Source: Thiohalospira halophila DSM 15071
GTDB lineage: Bacteria; Pseudomonadota; Gammaproteobacteria; Thiohalospirales; Thiohalospiraceae
DNA length: 64,000 nt
Direction of reading: 5' to 3'
NCBI RefSeq assembly: GCF_900112605.1
Contig: NZ_FOMJ01000007.1
Span: 1-64,000 of the forward strand
The position numbers and the translations under genes are program-made. Positions within the stretch are counted from its first letter, which is position 1, and each line of letters starts with the position of its first letter. The notes beneath the pieces were generated by a model. The model was not told the DNA's origin. It did no database searches and saw nothing but the letters and a program-made list of their open reading frames with translations. Positions 37,721-45,160 of this stretch are shown here, piece after piece.

Positions 37721-38352
37721 GGTTCCTCCGTGGTGATGAGTTCCGGGAAGGCGGCCAGGTCCGCCGGCGTATCCAGGTCCTGCAGCGTGGCCACCTCGGC
37801 CAGCCTCAGGCCGGCGGCCGCAGCCCGCGCCCGGGTGGCCGCCGCCACTTCCGGGCCGCCCCAGGGGATCCCGGTAAAGAGCGCCCGGGCCGGCCGGCGC
37901 AGACCCACGAGATAGTACCCGCCATCGACGGCGGGACCCAGGACAGCATCCGCCCCGGCAGCCATTTCGGCGAAAGCCGCGGCGACCGGTTCGGCGGTGA
38001 GGCCCGGGCAATCGCTGCCCACCAGGACCGCCGCCGGAGCGCCCTCCTCCAGGGCCGATTCCAGAGCGCCGGCCATGCGCTCGCCCAGGTCGTTGCCGGC
38101 CTGCTGACGTAGCCGGAATCCCCGCGCTTCCGCCGCCCGGAAGACCGGGTGGTCAATATCGGGATGGCACCAGAGCTCCGCCTCCAGGCCAGGGATGCGC
38201 GCGGCTGCCCGCTCCGCCACTTCCAGGGTACGCTGCAGCAGCCGGTGATGGACATGGGCCGCACCCGCCGCTCCCAGCGCCGGTATGAGGCGCGTCTTGG
38301 CCGCCCCCGCCACCGGGGCGCGGGCGAAGAGTTGCAGGCGCGGACCGGTCAT
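37717..38352 (-). CDS. TIGR04282-type nucleotidyl/glycosyltransferase-like protein (DUF2064)
   Basis: 211 aa. FARAPVAGAAKTRLIPALG is the DUF2064 N-terminal motif, with GSDCPGLTAEPVAAAF and GPAVDGGYYLVGL later. Related to MobA-like nucleotidyltransferase folds. This family typically sits with TIGR04283 and the ArsS-like radical SAM protein, as here. Overlaps the next gene upstream by 4 nt. Confidence 0.88.
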   Translation of the reverse strand: MTGPRLQLFARAPVAGAAKTRLIPALGAAGAAHVHHRLLQRTLEVAERAAARIPGLEAELWCHPDIDHPVFRAAEARGFRLRQQAGNDLGERMAGALESALEEGAPAAVLVGSDCPGLTAEPVAAAFAEMAAGADAVLGPAVDGGYYLVGLRRPARALFTGIPWGGPEVAAATRARAAAAGLRLAEVATLQDLDTPADLAAFPELITTEEP

Positions 38353-39023
38353 CGATACCACGCCGCCAGTCTCCGCGCCGGCACGCCCAGGAAGAAGGCC
38401 AGCCGCAGCCCCCACATGAGCAGGATGGTCCGGGCCACCCCGCCCTCCTCCCAGCGGCGGCTGGCGGTGGTCAGCGCCGGCCGCAGGCAGGCCGGCCAGC
38501 CGGCCCGGCGCCGCAGGCGGCGGGAGAGCTCCACATCCTCCATGAGCGGCAGCGCCGGCCAGCCGCCCACGGCGGTGAGGGCCGCGCGGGTGACGAAGAT
38601 CCCCTGATCGCCGGTGGCGATGCCGGTGAGGCAGGAGCGGCGATTCATGAGGGCGGCGATGACGCGGAAGATCGGCCGGCGACCGGAGAGGCGGACGTCG
38701 AATCGCCCCCAGCGTCGGCCGGCGGCCACCGCGGACCGCAGCGCCGCCTCCGCCCCCGCCGGCAGCCGGGTATCGGCGTGGAGGAACCAGAGCAGCTCCC
38801 CGCTGGCCGCCGCCACGCCGGCCGCCATCTGGCCGGCCCGGCCACCATCGGCGGTGAGGACCCGGTCCGCGCCGGTCCGCGCAAGGTCCGGGGTGCCGTC
38901 GACGCTGCCGCCGTCGACCACGATGACCTCCCCGCCGGCGGCGCGCAGCGGCGCCAGGTCGGCGAGGAGTGCCGGCAGTGCCGCCGCCTCGTTGCGGGCG
39001 GGGATGACCACCGACAGCCGCAT
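38349..39023 (-). CDS. TIGR04283-type family 2 glycosyltransferase
   Basis: 224 aa. GT-A fold: MRLSVVIPARNEAAALPALL, nucleotide-binding GGEVIVVDGGSVDGTPD and LLWFLHADTRLP, with the usual QDWD-type region replaced by MEDVELSRRLRRR. No membrane segments except a weak C-terminal one. It starts 1 nt after the ArsS-like gene stop. Confidence 0.88.
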   Translation of the reverse strand: MRLSVVIPARNEAAALPALLADLAPLRAAGGEVIVVDGGSVDGTPDLARTGADRVLTADGGRAGQMAAGVAAASGELLWFLHADTRLPAGAEAALRSAVAAGRRWGRFDVRLSGRRPIFRVIAALMNRRSCLTGIATGDQGIFVTRAALTAVGGWPALPLMEDVELSRRLRRRAGWPACLRPALTTASRRWEEGGVARTILLMWGLRLAFFLGVPARRLAAWYR

Positions 39024-39986
39024 TCAGCCGGCGGCCAGGGCGCCCCCGCAGGAGGAACCCTGGCCGGCGGTGCAGCCGTAGCAGTGGTCCGCCACGGCGA
39101 TGGGCTCGCCGGCGAGATCGCGCTGGAGCAGGTCGGCCAGGTGGACCGGCCCGCCCCCGCCCAGGTGGAGGCCCAGCATCTGGTTGAAGTCGCAGTCGTA
39201 GACCTGCCCCTGCCAGTCGACGCTGATGAGGCTGCGGCACATTACCGCCGCCAGGTTCTCGTCGCGGTGGGAACCGCGCAACAGCGCCATGTAGTCGTCG
39301 AACTGGCCCCGGCTTACCAGGGTGGAGCCGAAGCGCTGGATGGGGAGGTTGGCCAGGGCCAGGAGGTGGTCGAAGACGATCCCGAAGCGCCCCTGCAGCT
39401 CCTCACGATAGGCCGCCTCCAGCGCCCCCTGCTCCGGCGGCAGATGGGGGCCGCCGGGGTTGTAGACCAGGTCCAGCCGGTGGCGACCGTCCCCGCTGCC
39501 GTAGCCTCGCTGGTTGAGCAGCCGCAGGGCCCGGATGCTGCCGTCGTGGACCCCCTCGCCGCGCTGGGCGTCGACGTTCTCCGCCTCGTAGCAGGGCAGG
39601 GAGGCGACCACCTCCACGTCGTGGTCGGCCAGGAAGTCGGCCAGGTCCTCGTGGCCGGGCTCCAGGAGGATGGTGAGGTTGCAGCGGTCGCGGACGTGGA
39701 CGCCCCGCTCCCGGGCCGCGACCACCAGCCGCCGGAACTCCGGGTGGAGCTCCGGGGCGCCGCCGGTGAGATCCAGCTCCCGCACCCCGCTGGCCTCCAG
39801 GAAGGCGATGACGGTATCCACCGTCTCCGCGCTCATCATCTCCGTACGCTTGGGGCCGGCGTTGACGTGGCAGTGGAGACAGGCCTGGTTGCACTGGTAG
39901 CCCAGGTTGACCTGCAGGGTCTCCAGCGCCCCCCGGCGGATGGCCGGGAAGTCCGAGCGCTGCAGGCGATGGAGTGTGGCGTGCAT
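39024..39986 (-). CDS. arsS: Arsenosugar biosynthesis-type radical SAM protein ArsS
   Basis: 320 aa. Radical SAM Cys32, Cys36, Cys39 in GYQCNQACLHCHVNAGPKR, then the ArsS-like LDLTGGAPELHPEFRRLV and the C-terminal DUF3641 region with CYGCTAGQGSSCGGAL. ArsS couples a 5'-deoxyadenosyl unit to arsenic in arsenosugar synthesis. No arsM methyltransferase is in this window, so the arsenic role is inferred from family and neighbours. Confidence 0.85.
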   Translation of the reverse strand: MHATLHRLQRSDFPAIRRGALETLQVNLGYQCNQACLHCHVNAGPKRTEMMSAETVDTVIAFLEASGVRELDLTGGAPELHPEFRRLVVAARERGVHVRDRCNLTILLEPGHEDLADFLADHDVEVVASLPCYEAENVDAQRGEGVHDGSIRALRLLNQRGYGSGDGRHRLDLVYNPGGPHLPPEQGALEAAYREELQGRFGIVFDHLLALANLPIQRFGSTLVSRGQFDDYMALLRGSHRDENLAAVMCRSLISVDWQGQVYDCDFNQMLGLHLGGGGPVHLADLLQRDLAGEPIAVADHCYGCTAGQGSSCGGALAAG

Positions 39987-40005
39987 GGGTCCTCCCGGAC
40001 TCCCC

Positions 40006-40497
40006 TCACCGGATCCCGATGATGGAGTACCCCTTCTGGGTGTAGCCGATATTGGAGACGTAGGTGTTGCCCACCACCTCTACGTCGTCGCGGATGGCGC
40101 CGCGATCGGCGCCGTAGACGCGGGTGGCAATGGCGCAGGCCTCGACGCGAACGCCGTCCAGGGCCAGGAGCTTGTCCAGGGCCTGGTTGAACTGCTCCAC
40201 CTGGTCGACCTCCTCCAGCGGCACGGACTCCAGGTCCTCGGTGAGGAAGTGGACGTTGCGGCCGTGGAAGGCCAGCACCATGCGCGGCTCGATGCCGTTC
40301 TCCTGCAGGTCGTGGTAGGTCTCGCGGATCACGCCCATCTGGCCGGTGAGCTGCGCCGGCTTGGAGAGGGTGATATCCCAGATGACATCGCCGTTCTCCA
40401 CCCCTTCCAGGGCGTGGTCGTTGTTCTGGGGCTCGGCCATCGCTGCCAGGGGCAGTGCCAGGGTCGCGGCCAGGGCCGGGATGCGGACGTTCTTCAT
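40006..40497 (-). CDS. Periplasmic DsrE-like protein, second copy
   Basis: 163 aa. Signal peptide (cleavage after AMAEP-proximal Ala) and a DsrE-like domain: DITLSKPAQLTGQMGVIRETYHDL and FHGRNVHFLTEDL, with Cys in VRVEACAIATRVYGA. It is distantly like the 22003-22494 product (similar length, signal peptide and conserved Cys context). It sits directly upstream of the ArsS-like gene. Confidence 0.75.
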   Translation of the reverse strand: MKNVRIPALAATLALPLAAMAEPQNNDHALEGVENGDVIWDITLSKPAQLTGQMGVIRETYHDLQENGIEPRMVLAFHGRNVHFLTEDLESVPLEEVDQVEQFNQALDKLLALDGVRVEACAIATRVYGADRGAIRDDVEVVGNTYVSNIGYTQKGYSIIGIR

Positions 40498-40541
40498 GGC
40501 AGGCTCCTTGTTGTTCTGAGCGGGTCGCGCCTCAGTATGGA

Positions 40542-41510
40542 TCATCCGCGGCCGGAAGGGGCCCCCTCGCCGGCCCGCCAGGCAGTCATGCCGCCCCGGA
40601 CCACGGCCACCTCGGGAAAGCCCCGGGTGCGCAGTTGCCGCGCCGCGGTCAGGGAGCGGCGGTCGGTCTTGCAGACCAGGGCCAGGGGCCGGTCCGCCGG
40701 GATCTCGTCCAGCCGGCCCTCCAGCTCGTCCAGGGGCAGGTTGAGGGCACCGTCGATGTGGCCGAGCTCGCCCTCGAACTCGTCGGGGCCGCGCACGTCC
40801 ACCACCACCGGCGGCTCGCCCCCCTCCAGGCGCCGGGCCAGCTCCGCGGCATCCACCCACTCGGAGGGCCCGCGCATCCGCTGGACCAGCCGCGGCAGGA
40901 AGGCCACCGCCGCCAGCAGCCCCAGGGCGATGAGGGCGGTCTGGATGACGGTCTCGCCCCCGGCCACCGCCTGGCGACCGGCGTAGCCCACGTAGGTGTA
41001 GGCCAGCGCCCCGGGCGCCATGCAGATGGCGGTGGTCAGGGCGTAGGCCACCAGGGGGATCCGGGTCAGCCCCAGGGCGTAGTTGAGCAGGTTGAAGGGG
41101 AAGAGCGGCACCAGCCGGGTAAAGGCGACGAAGCGCCAGCCCTCCGCCTCCACGCCGTGGATGAGCTTCGCCAGCCGGCCGCCGGCGCGCCGGGCCACCC
41201 AGTCCGAGGCAATGTAGCGCGCCACCAGGAAGGCCAGAGTCGCCCCCAGGGTCGCCCCGGCGAGGTTGAGCAGCGTCCCCCACACCGGCCCGAAGAGCGC
41301 CCCTCCGGCCAGGGTCATCACCGACCCGGGCACGAAGAAGACCGCGCCCAGGGCGTAGACCAGGATGAAGAGCGCCGGCCCCATCCAGCCCGCCGCCGCG
41401 ACCCAGGCCTCCAGCGCCGCGGGGTCGATGCGGTCGCGGTTGAGCAGGACCACGGCGATCCCCGCCGCCAGGACGACGACCAGTAGGATGCGCAGCCACC
41501 GCCCGCTCAC
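40542..41510 (-). CDS. TVP38/TMEM64 membrane protein fused to a rhodanese
   Basis: 322 aa. Five or six membrane helices (about 8-200) with the TVP38/DedA-like core GSVMTLAGGALFGPVWGTLLNLAGATLGA, then a cytoplasmic rhodanese domain (about 215-320) with the active loop CKTDRR and candidate Cys280. A GTG start overlaps the stop of the sterol-desaturase-like gene. Such fusions may couple sulfane-sulfur transfer to membrane transport. Confidence 0.88.
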   Translation of the reverse strand: MSGRWLRILLVVVLAAGIAVVLLNRDRIDPAALEAWVAAAGWMGPALFILVYALGAVFFVPGSVMTLAGGALFGPVWGTLLNLAGATLGATLAFLVARYIASDWVARRAGGRLAKLIHGVEAEGWRFVAFTRLVPLFPFNLLNYALGLTRIPLVAYALTTAICMAPGALAYTYVGYAGRQAVAGGETVIQTALIALGLLAAVAFLPRLVQRMRGPSEWVDAAELARRLEGGEPPVVVDVRGPDEFEGELGHIDGALNLPLDELEGRLDEIPADRPLALVCKTDRRSLTAARQLRTRGFPEVAVVRGGMTAWRAGEGAPSGRG

Positions 41511-42364
41511 GACTGGCCCCCGGAGAAGCGGCGATTGATGGCGTACTCGCCCACCGGCCCCTTGAAGGGCAGGGCCAGCATCCCGGGCAGGTAATCGCAC
41601 TCGCGCACGTCCCGGATGTTGTGGATGCCGATGGTCATGCCCTCGTGGCCGGCCCGGGGCTGGGCGCGGTAGGTGCCCAGGAGCCGGTCCCACCAGGGGA
41701 AGTTGAAGCCGAAGTTGGAGTTGGTCTCGTCCCCCTCCACCGAGTGGTGGACCCGGTGCATGTCCGGGGTGACCACGAACAGCCGCACGATCCGGTCCAC
41801 CGCCAGGGGCATGCGGATGTTGCTGTGGTTGAACATGGCCGTGGCGTTGAGCAGCACCTCGAACAGGACCACCGCCACCACCGGCACACCCAGCAGGAGG
41901 ATGACCCCGAACTTGATGACCATGGAGAGGATGATCTCGATGGGGTGGAAGCGGGCGCCGGTGGTCAGGTCGAAGTCCAGGTCGGCGTGGTGCATCCGGT
42001 GGACCCGCCACAGCGCCGGGATGGCGTGGAACATCACATGCTGGACCCAGATGGCCAGATCCATGAGCAGGACCCCGGCGACCACCGCCAGCCACCACGG
42101 CACCTCCCAGAGATGGAAGACCCCCCAGCCCTGGCTGGTGGTGAAGGCGGCCACCCCGACGGCGGCCGCCGGGAAGAGCAGGCGCAGGAGGATCGTATTG
42201 AAGACCACCAGGGTGATATTGTTCGTCCAGCGCACCGCCCGGGGGAGCAGCCGCACCCGGCGCGGGGCGGCGATCTCCCACAGGGCCATGAGGGCGAAGA
42301 TCCCCAGGAAGGCGGACAGCCGGATGGCCGGCTCGTTCTCGGTAATGAAGGTCTGGAACTCCAT
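41507..42364 (-). CDS. Sterol desaturase/fatty acid hydroxylase family di-iron protein
   Basis: 285 aa. Membrane protein with three His clusters of di-iron hydroxylases: HVMFH, HRMHH and HRVHHS, plus helices around them. Family members hydroxylate or desaturate lipids, hopanoids or carotenoids; the substrate is unknown here. It shares a 4-nt overlap with the TVP38-rhodanese gene. An AT-rich promoter region with tandem TATA-like boxes lies upstream (42370-42410). Confidence 0.9.
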   Translation of the reverse strand: MEFQTFITENEPAIRLSAFLGIFALMALWEIAAPRRVRLLPRAVRWTNNITLVVFNTILLRLLFPAAAVGVAAFTTSQGWGVFHLWEVPWWLAVVAGVLLMDLAIWVQHVMFHAIPALWRVHRMHHADLDFDLTTGARFHPIEIILSMVIKFGVILLLGVPVVAVVLFEVLLNATAMFNHSNIRMPLAVDRIVRLFVVTPDMHRVHHSVEGDETNSNFGFNFPWWDRLLGTYRAQPRAGHEGMTIGIHNIRDVRECDYLPGMLALPFKGPVGEYAINRRFSGGQS

Positions 42365-42480
42365 GCGCTCCTCCTGCGATGGTTATAATACAAATATACT
42401 TTTGATTAATAGTGAATGCAGGGCCCGGGCCTGTCAACGCACCGGACAGGGGAAGCGGCGGGGACAACGAGGGCAGGCCC

Positions 42481-43671
42481 ATGGCCGGTAGCGGCGCGAC
42501 CTTCGACGTCGTCGTCATCGGCGCGGGGGCGGCCGGGCTCATGGCGGCGGCCACCGCCGGCGCCCGCGGCCGCCGGGTGCTGGTCATCGACCACGCCGAG
42601 CGGCCGGGCAAGAAGATCCTCATGTCCGGCGGCGGCCGCTGCAACTTCACCAACCTGGAGTCGGGGCCGGAGCACTTCCTCTCCGACAACCCCGACTTCT
42701 GCCGCTCCGCCCTGGCCCGCTACACCCCTTGGGAGTTCCTGGCGCTGGTGGAGGGCCACGGGATCCCGTGGGTGGAGAAGGCCGCCGGCCAGCTCTTCTG
42801 TCGCGACTCCAGCCGGGATATCGTGACCCTGCTGGAGCGGGAGAACCACGCCGCCGGCACCACCCTGTGGCTGGAGACCCGCGTGGAATCGGTGGAGGCG
42901 ATGGAGGGCGGCTACCGGCTGGCGACCTCCGCCGGGCCCGTGACCTGCGAGTCGCTCATCGTCGCCACCGGCGGCCGCTCGGCGCCGAAGATGGGCGCCA
43001 CCGGCTTCGGCTACGCCCTCGCCGAACAGTTCGGCCTGCAGGTGCTGCCCACCCGCCCCGCCCTGGTCCCCTTCACCCTGGACGAGGGGCTGCGCCGCCA
43101 GCTCTCCGAACTGGCCGGGGTGAGCATCCCGGTGGAGGTGGCCGCCGGCGAGGCCGCCTTCCACGAGCCCATGCTCATCACCCACCGCGGCCTCAGCGGC
43201 CCGGCCATGCTCCAGGTCTCCGGCTTCTGGGAGCCCGGCGAGGCGCTGACCATCGACCTGCTCCCCGGCGAGGCGGCCCTGGATCTGCTCCGGGAGTGGC
43301 GGGAGGACCACCCGACCCGCCCCCTGGATCGGCTGCTGGCCACCCGCTTCCCCCGCCGTTTTGCCCGGGGGCTGGCCGCCCTGCACGGCTGGACCGGCCC
43401 CCTGCAGGGCTACTCCAACGCCGACCTGGAGCGGGCGGCGGCCACCCTCGCCGGCTGGCGCCTGGTGCCGGCGGGCACCGAGGGCTGGCGCACCGCCGAG
43501 GTCACCCTGGGCGGGGTGGATACCCGCGCCCTCTCCTCCCGCACCTTTGAGGTCCAGGGCCAGCCGGGGCTCTACTTCATCGGCGAGGTGCTGGACGTCA
43601 CCGGCCAGCTGGGCGGCCACAACTTCCAGTGGGCCTGGGCCTCCGGGATCGCCGCCGGTCGCCACGCCTGA
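42481..43671 (+). CDS. BaiN/RdsA-family (HI0933-like) flavoprotein
   Basis: 396 aa. N-terminal FAD-binding GAGAAGLMAAATAGARG, SGGGRCNFTNL and the late GEVLDVTGQLGGHNFQWAWASG signature of YhiN/HI0933-like NAD(P)/FAD oxidoreductases. Biochemical role in this family is often unassigned. Start ATG at 42481 follows AGGGCAGG. Confidence 0.9.
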   Translation: MAGSGATFDVVVIGAGAAGLMAAATAGARGRRVLVIDHAERPGKKILMSGGGRCNFTNLESGPEHFLSDNPDFCRSALARYTPWEFLALVEGHGIPWVEKAAGQLFCRDSSRDIVTLLERENHAAGTTLWLETRVESVEAMEGGYRLATSAGPVTCESLIVATGGRSAPKMGATGFGYALAEQFGLQVLPTRPALVPFTLDEGLRRQLSELAGVSIPVEVAAGEAAFHEPMLITHRGLSGPAMLQVSGFWEPGEALTIDLLPGEAALDLLREWREDHPTRPLDRLLATRFPRRFARGLAALHGWTGPLQGYSNADLERAAATLAGWRLVPAGTEGWRTAEVTLGGVDTRALSSRTFEVQGQPGLYFIGEVLDVTGQLGGHNFQWAWASGIAAGRHA

Positions 43672-43707
43672 TTTCCCGAATTTCCCGAAACCCGAGGATC
43701 GCGAACC

Positions 43708-44445
43708 ATGCTCGAAGCCCTTCCCCTGACCCTGACTGAATGGCTCCTGGCCAGCCTGGTGCTGGTAGGCGGGGCGATCGTGCAGGGTTCGGTGGGTTTC
43801 GGCGTGGCCCTGGTGGGGGCGCCGCTGCTCTTCCTGGTGAACCCCGCCCTGGTGCCGGCCCCCATGCTCATCGCCGGGCTCTTCCTGCCCGCCCTCATCC
43901 TGATCCGGGACCGCGCCGGCCTGGAGATGGGGCCCGTGGCCTGGGCCGTGCCGGGCTTCATGGGGGGCTCCATACTGGCCGGCGGCGTGGTGGCCGCGCT
44001 GCCCGAGGGCGGCCTGGCCCTGGTCTTCGGCAGCCTGGTCCTGCTGGCGGTGGCCCTGAGCGCCCTGGGCTGGGCCCCCGCACACCCCCGCCGCGGCCAC
44101 CTGGCGGCGGCCGGAACGCTGGCCGGCTTCATGGCCACGGCCACCTCCATCGGCGGCCCGCCCCTGGCCCTGGTCTTCCAGCACGCCTCCGGCCACCGGC
44201 TGCGGGCGACCCTGTCCGCGATCTTCGTGCCCGGCGGCCTGTTCGCGCTGCTCTCCCTGGCGGCAGTGGGCCGCTTCGGTGTAACGGAGCTGACCCTCGG
44301 CCTGTCACTGCTGCCGGCCATCTTCGCGGGCTTCTGGCTGTCCAGCTTCACCGCCCACGCCCTGGACCGGTCCTGGCTGCGCCACGCAGTGCTGGCCGTC
44401 TCTGCCGTCGCCGGGGTCGGGGCCGTGGTCCGGGCGTTCATCTGA
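43708..44445 (+). CDS. TauE/SafE (TSUP) family putative sulfite/sulfonate exporter
   Basis: 245 aa with about seven or eight hydrophobic segments, including GGAIVQGSVGFGVALVGAPLL and the later LAAAGTLAGFMATATSIGGPPLAL motif typical of TSUP. Family members export sulfite, sulfoacetate or related anions. It fits the sulfur-oxidation theme but transport substrate is inferred. Last gene before the AT-rich island. Confidence 0.9.
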   Translation: MLEALPLTLTEWLLASLVLVGGAIVQGSVGFGVALVGAPLLFLVNPALVPAPMLIAGLFLPALILIRDRAGLEMGPVAWAVPGFMGGSILAGGVVAALPEGGLALVFGSLVLLAVALSALGWAPAHPRRGHLAAAGTLAGFMATATSIGGPPLALVFQHASGHRLRATLSAIFVPGGLFALLSLAAVGRFGVTELTLGLSLLPAIFAGFWLSSFTAHALDRSWLRHAVLAVSAVAGVGAVVRAFI

Positions 44446-44482
44446 GCCGGGCGCCTGCCCCAAGTTCCGGAAACAACGGTAA

Positions 44483-44510
44483 AACGAGGCCCTGCGAACG
44501 AGGCCCTGCG
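44483..44510. repeat. 14-bp tandem duplication
   Basis: AACGAGGCCCTGCG occurs twice head to tail without a spacer. It lies 38 nt after the TSUP stop codon, at the left edge of the AT-rich island. Confidence 0.85.
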
Positions 44511-44784
44511 CAAGAAGGTATACACGGCTTCCCGCTTGCTGCATAAGGATTCCATCGCTACCGTGGCTGAACGTCCGGTCCGCAAGGAGCGCTTCCGCCG
44601 TGGACACTACCAGCCCCCGCATCCCCCTAGCGCCGCCTCATCGCCATGATGAGGGAGCTAACGGCAAGCCTACTGCGCACCACCTTCTCCAACGTGGCAT
44701 CCAAGGCCAACTACCTCTTCATCGGCGACTTCGCCTGGGAGTCATGGGCGTTCGCCCTAAATTGAACGTCCTCGAGGCTGCAGC

Positions 44785-44800
44785 CATCCCGAACGGGATG
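44785..44800. repeat. 16-nt palindrome
   Basis: CATCCCG-AA-CGGGATG is a perfect palindrome except for the 2-nt centre. CTGCA and GCAG flank it with extra partial symmetry. It could be a protein-binding site; too tight to be a hairpin loop. Confidence 0.6.
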
Positions 44801-45028
44801 CAGGCAGATTCTAGGTTCGCGAGCAATGCCCTAAAACGCGCGGCCTCTGGAGAGAACGCTAATTGGGAGATCGGGCAATCCCAAGGGTAATAACGAAATC
44901 GAGCGCACGACTGCGGGTGCGAATTAAGGGTCCAAGAACCCAACCACCAACGTCTCCGTCATCGCTGACCGAATCCGAGCTAAATAGGTGGGGAGTCCTG
45001 AAGACTGAATAAGCGTTCTGGAAGGCTA

Positions 45029-45058
45029 ACATTTGAGGCTGGCCTGATTCCCAAATGT
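45029..45058 (+). promoter_or_regulatory. Hairpin in the leader of the PHP-ATPase gene
   Basis: ACATTTG and CAAATGT form a perfect 7-bp outer stem with an inner AGG/CCT stem in the loop. It is 102 nt upstream of the ATG at 45161. It may be a 5' UTR control element or an mRNA end of whatever precedes it. Confidence 0.35.
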
Positions 45059-45160
45059 GTACAGAAGCCCTATCGAAGATTCCGGCCAGGGGTGCCTTTG
45101 AACCGAAACCTCACCACCCCACAAAACCATTCTTTCGCTAATAACTCACAGGCTTTAATA

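Larger units (their letters stand above)
44446..45160. other. 715-nt transition region with lower GC and no convincing gene
   Basis: GC drops gradually and no reading frame here looks like a conserved protein. The segment carries a 14-bp tandem duplication (44483-44510), a palindrome (44785-44800) and a hairpin (45029-45058), plus a short plus-strand frame after 44500 (a segment reading LRKKVYTASRLLHKD) that looks like a protein fragment without a start or a recognisable family. It is probably the scarred boundary of the inserted island. Confidence 0.5.

Noticed and set aside
44600-44890. 96-aa plus-strand reading frame in the island boundary
   Set aside because: Starts with GTG and no RBS; composition and sequence look like non-coding boundary DNA. 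No recognisable motif.
44600-45000. Possible retron or small RNA gene upstream of the PHP-ATPase
   Set aside because: Only short unrelated stems; no reverse transcriptase gene and no extended structured RNA.
45092-45160. Earlier in-frame start (GTG at 45092) for the PHP-ATPase gene
   Set aside because: It would add 23 residues unrelated to PHP domains, without a good RBS. The ATG at 45161 puts CDLHVHTPES at the usual distance from the N-terminus.
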